A stretch of 64,000 nucleotides of DNA from Shewanella hanedai. GTDB taxonomy: Bacteria; Pseudomonadota; Gammaproteobacteria; Enterobacterales; Shewanellaceae. Every line of letters begins with the position of its first letter. The first letter of the stretch is position 1. Made by a program: the position numbers and the translations under genes. This document shows, piece by piece, positions 34,531 through 43,272 of the stretch. Location of the stretch: NCBI RefSeq assembly GCF_007197645.1, contig NZ_VKGK01000002.1, forward strand, positions 62,001 to 126,000, read 5' to 3'. Under the pieces are notes generated by a model. That model was not told the origin of the DNA. It did no database searches and saw only the letters and a list, made by a program, of their open reading frames with translations.

Positions 34531-34837
34531 CGGAACGGTATCAATATAAAAGGCGTTGAGCTCAGCATTATATTTACCCGCTTCCTACCGTTGTGTGTGT
34601 CTTCATGTGGAAAAGCTGGGACAGAAAGGCACTGTCCTCAGCTTTACGCACAATCAGCCTAGTTAACTTTTGTGGTGGTGTGAGTTTGCGCTCAATAAGG
34701 TTTCTTTTTAAAAGATAAAGCGGGATAAATTTATGTTTTCAGCTTCAATTTAACACTCTGTATATTGTGCGCATAACGTTATGACCACTCAATCAAAATC
34801 ACTACTGAACGCCTCAAAACTATACGTTTACCTCTTT

Positions 34838-35075
34838 GAAAAGCGCTAGAACTCAAATTTCAATAATTGGTCAATTTCACCACTTCGAGAGTTGAGTTAA
34901 AAATAGCCTCCAAAGACCCATAATGATAAAACTAGTCATTGTTTTAACACTAAGAAATTTAAAAATTGAACATTAGGGATATTTTTTGTGATGTGATCGA
35001 TAACGGCCTCCTACATCTCTATCTGACAGCCGCTGAAACCAGTCGGTTTACAACACCGAAAGTTAGACGTAATAA
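34838..35075 (+). pseudogene. Inverted broken duplicate of the 192-residue gene start
   Basis: This 238-bp segment repeats the leader and first 38 codons of the gene at 12292-12870, in opposite orientation. The frame starts at a TTG (LNIRDIFCDVIDNGLLHLYL) and runs into the RAYT element at 35076, where it stops after RRNKIN. One codon (extra Thr) and several bases differ from the intact copy. The rest of the gene does not resume beyond either RAYT copy. Confidence 0.8.
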
Positions 35076-36370
35076 AATTAATTAAGACATCCACTCTTAT
35101 TTCTGCCTAGTTGCATCTCATTTCAGATGACTGACTCGGATGATTTGTCGCATCAATCATTGTGAAAGATGAATCTATCCTCTAAACATTTAACTATCTA
35201 TAAAGTATCGACTATTTACCTGAAATTCAAACATGAAAAGTGCCAAACGGCGGTCTGGTTATAGAGTGAACACTCTGATTTATAGAGTTATGATGCGTTA
35301 TCTAGCCATCTGTGACAATTAGCGGCTCCTTGCCTTCGTTTACGCTCAGAATGCTCGCAATAAGCATCAAGCTCTTGAAGCGTACCTACGGCGCCTTTAA
35401 ATAGTTTGGTAAATTCGCTGGTGATTTTCAGCCAGTTTTCTTGAGGGATATTAAGCCTATCGAGCAACTGTTGTGAATTTTCGCTAATCGCCCCACGTTT
35501 ATCACTTCTGATTATTCGCCCAGTATCATCAACAAGTTACAGATAATCCTTGGCATTAAACGTTAATCCTTTGGTCATATCTTTACGCTCATCCCCCACA
35601 AACGGTAACAAGGAGCTTGGTTGCTCACCTTTCATGGCGGATTTAATGCGTCTTTGAATGCTGGTGAAATCGGAAGTGTCTGGCGTTTTGGCTATTTTTA
35701 CTCGTATTGGATTGAGGTCTACATATGCCATGCAAGCCAGAACAGCGGTTTCATCAAGTAACGCCTGGGACTTGAACTTTCCCTCCCAGAATCGGCCTTT
35801 ACACTTATCTTCAGCATTGGCCTTACGGGCAATAGGCTCGTTCAATGCTCGCAACTCTTTTGAAAACGTTAGCACGAGATATCCATCAACCTTATACGAT
35901 ACTCTTTAACCCGTTTATTGATGATGATTTGTTGATAGGATTCAAGTGTTTCACCTTTAATAAAGTCATGATTAAGGCTATCGCCTTTGAACAACTTTTG
36001 CCATTGAGACACCACTTCTATATCTGACCAGATTCGAATCAAATCAAATCAGCATCTACTCGCAATACCAGATGTAGATGATTACTCATTACGACATAGG
36101 CACAGATATCGATAGCGAACACTGCCGCTAATTCTAACAGTCGATTTTCAACCCAACTTCGTCTATGCTCATATGATTGACCAGTATAACGATCAACTCC
36201 ACACAAAAAAGCCTTTCTAACACAACGAGATACACAGTGATAATAGGATGTATCTTCCAAACTAACTAATGCTTTTCTTGGTGTTGGCATAACAAATCCT
36301 CCTCAACAACTCTTACCTAAGCTTAGTCAAGGGATCTGCTTCTAACAATTCTGGGTGTCTCGATAAGATG
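35076..36370 (-). mobile_element. RAYT/IS200-like element, copy A (inverted relative to copy B)
   Basis: This 1,295-bp unit is nearly identical to 40136-41407 on the other strand. One end reads AATTAATTAAGACATCC, the other GTGTCTCGATAAGATG; outside these the two copies' flanks differ. No clear terminal inverted repeats are seen, as expected for the Y1 class. It has cut the duplicated fragment at 34838-35075. Its transposase gene is inactive. Confidence 0.85.
35288..36290 (-). pseudogene. REP-associated tyrosine transposase (RAYT), broken copy A
   Basis: The N-terminal frame (MPTPRKALVSLEDTSYYHCV) carries the Y1 transposase HUH region VVMSNHLHLVL. Three lesions are visible: a 5-bp GATTT duplication near 36040-36050 that ends the frame after VDADLI, a 1-bp loss near 35874 shared with copy B, and a CAA-to-TAA change after NAKDYL near 35537. 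The distal part ([19 protein letters not shown]) is the typical RAYT C-terminal motif. It cannot make a full protein. Confidence 0.85.
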
Positions 36371-36735
36371 GCTCTAACTCCTTACTGCGGCTTTGAATCT
36401 ACGGGTGTGAGTTAGAATGCTGATGAAATCAGACATTAGATGGTTTCCTTAATTGAGGCTTACCCCCCCCCCTATTAGGAACGGGGGCCTTGATCTTTTG
36501 CTGTTTGTGCTCATAATTTGAGTGAGTAGGTTACTGCTTTTCATTGGATAGTCTGTTCTATTTCTGCTTTCTACATTTGCTGAGCAAGAATGATCAACCA
36601 ACGAATAAGTTTACTGTATATATTTATGCTGAAAATATAACTATATTGTAGATATTATTTTGTAGCAGAAATGTAATCCTTCTGGTTGGAGCTTAATTGT
36701 ATAGCTGCTAATTCAGTTTTTTTGAGGGTATTTAA
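36371..36735. other. Spacer before the chemoreceptor, with a C10 run
   Basis: No gene is visible. A homopolymer of 10 C lies at about 36463-36472. A GATCTTTTGCTGTTTGTG segment (36492-36510) resembles one at 10571-10586 in the left part of the island. The promoter of the chemoreceptor gene should lie in the AT-rich 36560-36720 part. Confidence 0.5.
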
Positions 36736-38604
36736 ATGCGGTTTCTACATAAAGTTGTTATTGCTGTAAGTTTGATTTTATCTTTATCTCTAGGCTCTTT
36801 ATCAACTTATCAATATTTTAAAATTAAACGCCAATTAGAGAAGCAAGTGACTAGCAGTGTGGCTGAGCTTGCTGGTTCAATGAATAGCAATATTGAAGCT
36901 ATGATGGCAGAAAAAGCCGACTTAACCGCCTATGCTGTATCTTTATTACAAACAAACCTGTCAGATAAGCGCTTTTTAGAGGTGTTAAGTCAGCCTGTGA
37001 TTAAAAAGCATTTTCTTTTAGCGGGAATGGGGCTGGAAACGGGACATTTTGTTGGAAATGATCCGCAGTGGAACCCTGGATCGAATTATGATCCTCGTAA
37101 GAGAATGTGGTATCAAGAAGCTAAGAGGTTAGGTAAACCATTATTTACAGAGCCCTACGCTGATGCATCCAGTGGAGAAATCCTTGTGTCTGCGTCGATA
37201 CCTTTGTTTGAAAATGGTCAGTTCAAAGGTGCATTATTTACTGACATTAGCCTTGAAAGTTTAGCTGAAATTAGTAATCAAGCCGATCTATTTGGTGCTG
37301 GTTATGCTTTTATTGTCGGCGAAAAAGGTAACTTTATAGCTCACCCAGATACGGCCCAAAATGGCAAATCTATGAATGGATATTTTGATAAGTCGCTCGA
37401 TACCAGTAAAAGAAATACCAGAATAGAGCTTGATGGCCGTATGCATTCGGTGAGCTTTAGTTCACTTACTGGACTGGATTGGACCCTAGGAATAGTTCTG
37501 GATGAGGGAGTCATTTATGCGGCAGCCAATGAGCTTAGAAATGATGCGATCTTATATTCCTTGCTCTCATTGATTATTGCAATACTGCTTATGAGTTGGA
37601 TTCTTAGTCGCTTGATGAAACCTTTGGAAGTTTTAAATGAAGCTATGGCTGATGTTGCGACTGGAGATGGAGATTTAACTCGAAGGTTAAGCACTGATTC
37701 TGATGTTGAGTTTGCCACATTGGCGGATAACTTTAACCGTTTTGTCATCAAGCTTCAGGAATTGATTCAGCAAGTAAAATCGATTGGCGATGAAGTTAGC
37801 TCAGGATCTGAGAGTATTGCTACTGGATCAGGCTTTGCGACAAAAGCCATGGCACTTCAAGCTCAAGAGGTGGAGCAATTGGCTACGGCTATGCATGAGA
37901 TGGCGATGACTGCATCAGAAGTGGCACAAAATGCTCAGGGGGCAACCTCTGCTGTGCGTCAAGCTGATTGTGCTGTTACTGACGGTACTAAAGCGGTGCT
38001 AGAAACTACAGATTCAATTGAAATACTTGCTAAGCAAATAGAGCAAGCAGCTGTTGCGGTTAAAGAGCTGGAGTCTGACACTGTTAGTATTGAATCAATA
38101 TTAGGTGTGATTAGTGAGATCGCAGGACAAACAAATCTGCTGGCGCTAAATGCTGCAATTGAAGCAGCAAGAGCGGGTGAGTCTGGTCGAGGGTTTGCTG
38201 TGGTGGCTGATGAGGTGCGTACTTTAGCTGCTCGAACACAAGAGTCCACCTCTGAGATAAAGGAGAAGATAGAGAAGTTACAGTCTGGTGTTGCAGGTGT
38301 TGTTAAAGTGATGGCAGAGAGTCGCAGCACCACTTCTGCTACCGTTGAAAAAGCAAAAATGGCAAATGAAACGTTAAATGATATCCGTAACAGTATTAAA
38401 GAGATCACCGATATGAATTTGCAGATCGCCACTGCTGCAGAAGAGCAGAGTCATGTTGCCGAAGATATGAATAAAAATACGACCAATATAAGAGATCTAT
38501 CTTTGGAGGTTGCCGATAATGCGGAACAGTCCAATGTCTCTTCAAATGTACAGCTTGAGCACGTTAAACAGCAGCAGGCTTTGCTTAATCAGTTTTCTGT
38601 TTAA
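36736..38604 (+). CDS. Methyl-accepting chemotaxis protein with dCache-type sensor
   Basis: The 622-residue receptor has an N-terminal membrane helix (about 6-25), a periplasmic dCache_1-like ligand domain (about 35-265, with [19 protein letters not shown] and [13 protein letters not shown]), a second membrane helix (about 272-292), a HAMP segment (GDGDLTRRL) and a cytoplasmic signalling domain whose hairpin tip is intact ([20 protein letters not shown] then [12 protein letters not shown]). It would pass ligand binding to CheA/CheW. The gene is outside any che operon here and lies between inverted RAYT copies. The ligand cannot be inferred. Confidence 0.92.
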   Translation: MRFLHKVVIAVSLILSLSLGSLSTYQYFKIKRQLEKQVTSSVAELAGSMNSNIEAMMAEKADLTAYAVSLLQTNLSDKRFLEVLSQPVIKKHFLLAGMGLETGHFVGNDPQWNPGSNYDPRKRMWYQEAKRLGKPLFTEPYADASSGEILVSASIPLFENGQFKGALFTDISLESLAEISNQADLFGAGYAFIVGEKGNFIAHPDTAQNGKSMNGYFDKSLDTSKRNTRIELDGRMHSVSFSSLTGLDWTLGIVLDEGVIYAAANELRNDAILYSLLSLIIAILLMSWILSRLMKPLEVLNEAMADVATGDGDLTRRLSTDSDVEFATLADNFNRFVIKLQELIQQVKSIGDEVSSGSESIATGSGFATKAMALQAQEVEQLATAMHEMAMTASEVAQNAQGATSAVRQADCAVTDGTKAVLETTDSIEILAKQIEQAAVAVKELESDTVSIESILGVISEIAGQTNLLALNAAIEAARAGESGRGFAVVADEVRTLAARTQESTSEIKEKIEKLQSGVAGVVKVMAESRSTTSATVEKAKMANETLNDIRNSIKEITDMNLQIATAAEEQSHVAEDMNKNTTNIRDLSLEVADNAEQSNVSSNVQLEHVKQQQALLNQFSV

Positions 38605-38918
38605 TGATAAAACATAGTCAAGAAACTCACTCTTTACTCTATGAGGGGGTTGTTACTATCCCGTCGAAAATCAACCTTTATTTAATTAATTATTGATATT
38701 TAAGGATTTTATCTAAGTGTAAACTTAAGATCTACTTTAAGTTTACGTAAATTTGAACCTACAAAAGTGTAACTTTAAGGTCGACATATTAATTATTTAC
38801 ACTGTAACCCCAGTCCTCTTTGACCCTAATGCCGATTTCGAGGGGATGGGCGCAAAACCCCTTCATGTGGCGGAGGGGTTTTATTAGGGTAGCTGTGTGT
38901 CTGAATTATAAAATCTAG
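38605..38918. promoter_or_regulatory. Structured leader upstream of the porin gene
   Basis: GTAAACTTAAG and CTTTAAGTTTAC at 38721-38748 form an inverted repeat that may bind a regulator; a related GTAACTTTAAG follows at 38768. Farther on, ACCCTAAT (38823-38830) and ATTAGGGT (38883-38890) enclose an AAAACCCCT/AGGGGTTTT hairpin (38854-38882), so the porin transcript leader could fold into a nested terminator-like structure 28 bp before the start codon. Confidence 0.5.
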
Positions 38919-40022
38919 ATGAATAGGGATAAGATAATGATGAAACTAATGACGGCACTGCCTTTTGGTTTATGTGCTTTAAGCATGAGTGTTAGTGCAG
39001 CAGAAACACCTACACTTGAACAACAAGTTGATGCATTAAATAAACGAATTGAACAGTTAGAGGGAAGTTCAATTAGCCCTTCACAATTTGAAAATAGCCA
39101 AGTCAGCCTCTATGGCTCCTTCAGACCAACCTTAGTCTATAACGCTGAGAAAGGTAACGACAAAGATGACTGGGATATTGGTGATGCACTCTCTAGAATT
39201 GGCATCAAGGCCAGCACCGAATTTGCCGAGGGCTGGAGCGCAATAGCCCAAGGAGAGTGGAGTGTTGATATCGCTAACAACGGTAACTTGGGCAATGCAC
39301 GCCTAGCGTACCTAGGTATTGCCTCCCCTTATGGCCAAGTCGCCTTCGGTAAGCAAAGACCTGCGCAGTACACTTTAGTTGAAGAGTACCTCGACATCTT
39401 CAATCATGCATCTAGCCCTTTTGCCTTCGACAGTAACGGTCCATTTTTTGTCAATAATTTTGCGACCTACAAACTCAACCTAAATGAGTTTACTTTTATG
39501 GCTGCAGCACAAGTTAATGGCGACAAAGACACTCATCTGTATAACTCGGGGTTGGCGTTTGACAATAATAACTTGCACATAGGCATCGCTTACCTAGATC
39601 AAAACACAAGCGACGTGTTTGGTGGTACTGACGTCGATGGCGATAAGGATACATGGGCAGGTTCTGTTGCCTACAGCTTCGACAACGGCCTTTACTTAGC
39701 TGCTGCCTATGCTGATGTCGATTACAGTTATGATATTGCGGGGCTGAGTAAGAGTGGTAGTACGTTAGACACGGCAGTAGCCTATCCCATCGCTGAACAT
39801 TATAAAGTTAAACTCGGTTATTTTGATTATGACGACGGTAAAAGTGCACTGCTAACCCAAAGTTACGACGGTTATAACACCACGTTAGAGTGGAACCCAG
39901 TGGATAATATTCGCCTTCATTTAGAATATTTAGTGCGTAACTATGATCAGAAAAATGATGATCAAACCATCACTATCGGTTTTAGATATGACTTTAATCT
40001 TGTATGGGGTAACGGTAATTAA
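38919..40022 (+). CDS. Gram-negative general porin
   Basis: This 367-residue (or about 361 from MMKLMTAL) outer-membrane porin has a signal peptide (ALSMSVSA cut), a short N-terminal coiled coil (TLEQQVDALNKRIEQLEGS) seen in Shewanella porins, then a 16-strand-type barrel beginning QVSLYGSFRPTLVYN with GKQRPAQYTLVEEYLDIF as the constriction-loop region. The end (IGFRYDF...) is typical of the class, although the last residues are VWGNGN rather than a terminal Phe. It takes up small solutes. A strong terminator follows. Confidence 0.88.
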   Translation: MNRDKIMMKLMTALPFGLCALSMSVSAAETPTLEQQVDALNKRIEQLEGSSISPSQFENSQVSLYGSFRPTLVYNAEKGNDKDDWDIGDALSRIGIKASTEFAEGWSAIAQGEWSVDIANNGNLGNARLAYLGIASPYGQVAFGKQRPAQYTLVEEYLDIFNHASSPFAFDSNGPFFVNNFATYKLNLNEFTFMAAAQVNGDKDTHLYNSGLAFDNNNLHIGIAYLDQNTSDVFGGTDVDGDKDTWAGSVAYSFDNGLYLAAAYADVDYSYDIAGLSKSGSTLDTAVAYPIAEHYKVKLGYFDYDDGKSALLTQSYDGYNTTLEWNPVDNIRLHLEYLVRNYDQKNDDQTITIGFRYDFNLVWGNGN

Positions 40023-40035
40023 GCACTGCTAAATT

Positions 40036-40072
40036 AAAACCGGAATAGGATACGAAGACCTATTCCGGTTTT
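40036..40072 (+). terminator. Rho-independent terminator after the porin
   Basis: AAAACCGGAATAGG and CCTATTCCGGTTTT form a perfect 14-bp stem with a T tail, 14 bp after the stop codon. Confidence 0.92.
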
Positions 40073-40135
40073 GTTAATACAGATACAGCACTGAGCTTAG
40101 CAACTAGGCGCCCGTTCGTAATACGTGTAATAAAA

Positions 40136-41407
40136 CATCTTATCGAGACACCCAGAATTGTTAGAAGCAGATCCCTTGACTAAGCTTAGGTATGAGTTGT
40201 TGAGGAGGATTTGTTATGCCAACACCAAGGAAAGCATTAGTTAGTTTGGAGGATACACCCTATTATCACTGTGTACCTCGTTGTGTTAGAAAGGCTTTTT
40301 TGTGCGGCGTTGATCGTTATACTGGTCAATCATATGAGCATAGACGAAGTTGGGTTGAAAATCGACTGTTAGAATTAGCGGCTGTGTTCGCTATCGATAT
40401 CTGTGCCTATGTCGTGATGAGTAATCATCTACATCTGGTATTGCGAGTTGATGCTGATTTGGTTCGAATTTGGTCAGATATAGAAGTGGTATCTCAATGG
40501 TAAAAGTTGTTCAAAGGCGATAGCCTTAATCATGACTTTATTAAAGGTGAAACACTTGAATCCTATCAACAAATCATCATCAATAAACGGGTTAAAGAGT
40601 ATCGTATAAGGTTGATGGATATCTCGTGCTAACGTTTTCAAAAGAGTTGCGAGCATTGAACGAGCCTATTGCCCGTAAGGCCAATGCTGAAGATAAGTGT
40701 AAAGGCCGATTCTGGGAGGGAAAGTTCAAGTCCCAGGCGTTACTTGATGAAACCGCTGTTCTGGCTTGCATGGCATATGTAGACCTCAATCCAATACGAG
40801 TAAAAATAGCCAAAACGCCAGACACTTCCGATTTCACCAGCATTCAAAGACGCATTAAATCCGCCATGAAAGGTGAGCAACCAAGCTCCTTGTTACCGTT
40901 TGTGGGGGATGAGCGTAAAGATATGACCAAAGGATTAACGTTTAATGCCAAGGATTATCTGCAACTTGTTGATGATGCTGGGCGAATAATCAGAAGTGAT
41001 AAACGTGGGGCGATTACCCAAAATTCACAACAGTTACTCGATAGGCTTAATATCCCTCAAGAAAACTGGCTGAAAATCACCAGCGAATTTACCAAACTAT
41101 TTAAAGGCGCCGTAGGTACGCTTCAAGAGCTTGATGCTTATTGCGAACACTCTGAGCGTAAACGAAGGCAAGGAGCTGCAAACTGCCGCCGGTGGTTAGA
41201 TAGCGCACAATAACTCTACAATTCACCTATCGACTCAGTAACCAGACAACCGTCTGGCACTTTTCATGTTTGAATTTCAGATAAATAGTTGAATGTTTAG
41301 AGGATAGATTCATCTTTCACAATGATTGATTGCGACTAATCATCCGAGTCAGTCATCTGAAATGAGATGCAACTAGGCAGAAATAAGAGTGGATGTCTTA
41401 ATTAATT
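40136..41407 (+). mobile_element. RAYT/IS200-like element, copy B
   Basis: This 1,272-bp unit is the inverted mate of 35076-36370. Both copies share the same 1-bp deletion in the transposase, so the unit was copied after it had already been disabled. Together they bracket a 3.8-kb segment with the chemoreceptor and porin genes. No target duplication is evident in the flanks. Confidence 0.85.
40216..41213 (+). pseudogene. REP-associated tyrosine transposase (RAYT), broken copy B
   Basis: The N-terminal frame (MPTPRKALVSLEDTPYYHCV) is interrupted by TAA at 40501-40503, where copy A has CAA. Reading resumes as KLFKGDSLNHDFIKGETLES and is then shifted by a missing base after 40628 (DIS-W expected), after which the C-terminal frame runs to 41213 with [19 protein letters not shown] intact. 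The HUH motif SNHLHLVL is present. The C-terminal part is longer than in copy A, which has a nonsense change. Confidence 0.85.
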
Positions 41408-41707
41408 CTCGTCGTGTTAGAAAGTAAATAGTAGCCATCACTGTCATCACGAGGGCAGAACTGACGGGGCTGAATGTGGCTGTGTTTGGGCTTCGGGGTC
41501 AGGTCTTGAGTTTTGCCTATCTATTAGAGAAAAAGTATCTTAATTTGCTTCTAACCCCTAATTCAGTCTGCCCCTTTATTCTCATATTTCTATTTCTGGA
41601 TGCCACTTTTTTATGATAACCAAGGCTGTAAACGCCGAACTTCACAATTAAGTAATAAAGTGGCATCGAGATTATTCAATATTTAATCCAAATCTGTATA
41701 TGCGTAC
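41408..41707. other. Spacer right of RAYT copy B
   Basis: No gene is visible. A GGGGTCAGGTCTTGAGTTTT sequence at 41494-41513 is of the kind often found at ends of RAYT/IS200-like units. GATGCCACTTT near 41598 is mirrored by AAAGTGGCATC near 41659, giving a 60-bp apart inverted repeat. Confidence 0.45.
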
Positions 41708-42040
41708 CTAAAAGAGTATTGACATTATATCCACTTCCATATCGAGGTGACCGGGGAAATAAAATTTCCAACCTTTTGAGATGAGGTCATCAAAGAGCAA
41801 CCTTAAGCGTTTTAGAGTCATACAGTGTGACTGGATAGCATCAACCCCGTAAATATACTCATCAATCCCCAAGGCTGGCGCACTAAATTTACAACGATAA
41901 TCGCTCATTCCCGAAATTGGGTCTAGCTCCGGTATACCTAACTCAATAGTCAAGAGTAACTCTTTTTCATCGGGTTTTATTGCTACGTATTCAGTACTTA
42001 TCAAAAACAATCCTCCTATGATAGCCATTTTTATAATCAC
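41708..42040 (-). CDS. Small hypothetical protein, possibly DUF6968-like
   Basis: The 110-residue product has a strand-rich middle (ELLLTIELGIPELDP, YRCKFSAPALGIDEYIYG) followed by VDAIQSHCMTLKRL, the pattern of small DUF6968-type proteins in which an IYGVDAIQAL-like helix follows a beta sheet. The first 15 residues are hydrophobic and may not be translated. It is isolated at the right edge of the island. Function is unknown. Confidence 0.5.
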   Translation of the reverse strand: MIIKMAIIGGLFLISTEYVAIKPDEKELLLTIELGIPELDPISGMSDYRCKFSAPALGIDEYIYGVDAIQSHCMTLKRLRLLFDDLISKGWKFYFPGHLDMEVDIMSILF

Positions 42041-42149
42041 TAGGATACAGCTACAGCACTTACTTAAAAGTATAATCAGTGGCTTAGTTCGCGATAACGA
42101 AAATTCGGTTGCTATATGCAGTGTATTTTACCATTATTATAATCGTTCG

Positions 42150-42262
42150 CCGTCTCGGATCACTTTTTGTAGGGCAAAATCATATCAACGAAATTCGAAC
42201 GAGCTTTTACTTTGAGTAACTTTGGGGTAAAAGCGACTTAAGCTGATTGCTCAAATCGGTTA
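42150..42262 (+). repeat. Island palindromic repeat, right-end copy
   Basis: ACTTTTTGTAGGGCAAAATC and GAGCTTTTACTTTGAG lead to TTTGGGGTAAAAGCGACTTA with a degenerate palindrome. The leader matches 25735-25800, which shows that the repeat unit is longer than the palindrome itself. Confidence 0.6.
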
Positions 42263-42296
42263 ATGCTCACAACGGCCATAAAAATACCTTCAATAC

Positions 42297-42328
42297 AAAA
42301 ATGGGGTCCACGCTGGGACCCCATTTTT
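42297..42328. terminator. Terminator-like palindrome at the island's right end
   Basis: AAAATGGGGTCC and GGACCCCATTTT pair almost perfectly with A and T runs outside. No intact gene ends here, so it may close a lost gene or insulate the island from the chromosome. Confidence 0.65.
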
Positions 42329-42341
42329 ATTCTATATTTTT

Positions 42342-42368
42342 ATATGGTGCCCCTATTGAGCCCCTCAA
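42342..42368. other. Possible integrase arm-type site, right end
   Basis: TATGGTGCCCC, five bases later GAGCCCCTCAAT, matches the left-end segment at 8606-8637. It lies 31 bp before the attachment core. Confidence 0.35.
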
Positions 42369-42398
42369 TCAATCAGAAGCCTCATAAAACCTTAAAAA

Positions 42399-42478
42399 CG
42401 GTCCAATCCAGCATAGGAGCGATAGAGAAGGTACGGCTGAGAGGTTTGATAGTTGATTCCATGATTTGCGACGACATA
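42399..42478 (-). pseudogene. Right attachment core and displaced native dusA 5' end
   Basis: The 16-bp core (42399-42414) is followed by the original first codons of dusA. Read on the minus strand from 42478, the frame gives MSSQIMESTIKPLSRTFSIA then PMLDWT, and continues into island DNA after that. It is what remains of the dusA start after integration. The native dusA promoter is presumably upstream of 42478. Confidence 0.9.
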
Positions 42479-42647
42479 TGAGTAACCAATAAATAAACAG
42501 GGCAAACGAGCTTAGCGGCGCATTTTACACTGACAGAATTCAATTATAAAGCTGTACTCTAGGGCAAAATAGCCTAATCTTTATTAGAGTAGCTTTTACA
42601 AAGGCCTAAACGAGTCCAATATCCATTTCAGTGCGGGGAAATTAGTT

Positions 42648-43187
42648 ATGAACGTAAATTTTATTAACCCTTTTCTTGAGGCGTTAATTAACGTCATCTC
42701 AACAATGGCAAATATGCAGCTAACTCCAGGTAAACCGGGGATAAAGAAAGACAATCTTGCCAAAGGCGATGTGTCTGGTCTTATTGGCATGGTTGGACCG
42801 CAAACAAAGGGCTCACTCTCTATCACTTTCGAGTTAAAACTCATTCTTGAAATTATGCAAAATATGTTGGGGGAAAACCCAGGTATGATGAACGAGGAGA
42901 TAACCGATCTTGTTGGTGAAATTACCAATATGGTCACTGGTGGAGCTAAAAATCAACTCGGTGATAAGGGCTATGATTTTGACATGGCCACTCCAGTCGT
43001 CGTATCGGGAATAGGCCACACAATTTCACATAAAGCCAATGGCAAAAAAATTATCATGCCTTTTTCTAGTCCACATGGCAGTGCATTTATCGAAATATGC
43101 TTCGAGGACGTCAGCCAAGAATCAGCGACTGCTGTAAAAACTGAAGAAACTAAAGGTGCAGACAAAAGTACAGATCCTAGTGCATAG
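42648..43187 (+). CDS. cheX: CheX-type chemotaxis phosphatase
   Basis: This 179-residue CheX/CheC-like protein dephosphorylates CheY-P. The E-x2-N active-site helix is visible in MNEEITDLVGEITNMVTGGA (Glu and Asn separated by two residues), after FLEALINVISTMANM and GLIGMVGPQTKGSLSITFE. The final 20 residues are a low-complexity acidic tail. In the pre-integration chromosome it lay upstream of dusA, divergent from it. Confidence 0.87.
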   Translation: MNVNFINPFLEALINVISTMANMQLTPGKPGIKKDNLAKGDVSGLIGMVGPQTKGSLSITFELKLILEIMQNMLGENPGMMNEEITDLVGEITNMVTGGAKNQLGDKGYDFDMATPVVVSGIGHTISHKANGKKIIMPFSSPHGSAFIEICFEDVSQESATAVKTEETKGADKSTDPSA

Positions 43188-43272
43188 TACCAAAATTAAA
43201 CCTAAGCAGAATCTCAAATCTGCTCAGGAAAGAACATTGATAAGCTAGGACGATGAGCACGCTAATACAAAG

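Larger units (their letters stand above)
34146..34837. other. Non-coding stretch with two repeat copies and a hairpin
   Basis: No gene is supported. It contains repeat-family copies at 34283-34325 and 34498-34530, and a hairpin AGCTGGGACAG...CTGTCCTCAGCT near 34612-34641. The remainder is AT-rich and probably decayed sequence. Confidence 0.5.
42041..42398. other. Right-end spacer of the island
   Basis: No gene is supported. It holds a repeat-family copy (42150-42262), a terminator-like hairpin (42297-42328) and a possible integrase arm site (42342-42368), then the right attachment core. Confidence 0.55.
8465..42414. mobile_element. About 34-kb dusA-integrated island with P2-type early genes
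   Basis: Boundaries are the repeated 16-bp dusA core at each end. Next to the left core is a tyrosine integrase divergent from dusA, the standard layout for elements that use dusA as integration site. Beyond the right core, reverse reading recovers a displaced native dusA start (MSSQIMESTIKPLSRTFSIA), which proves insertion within the gene. The island holds a P2-like replication and regulation module (Ogr-type activator to repressor, 17.3-23.6 kb), several accessory modules and remnants of other mobile elements, and lacks any visible phage structural gene. Confidence 0.88.

Noticed and set aside
36463..36472. C10 run as a phase-variation switch of the chemoreceptor
   Set aside because: It lies about 260 bp upstream of the start codon and outside any visible promoter, so a switching role has no support.
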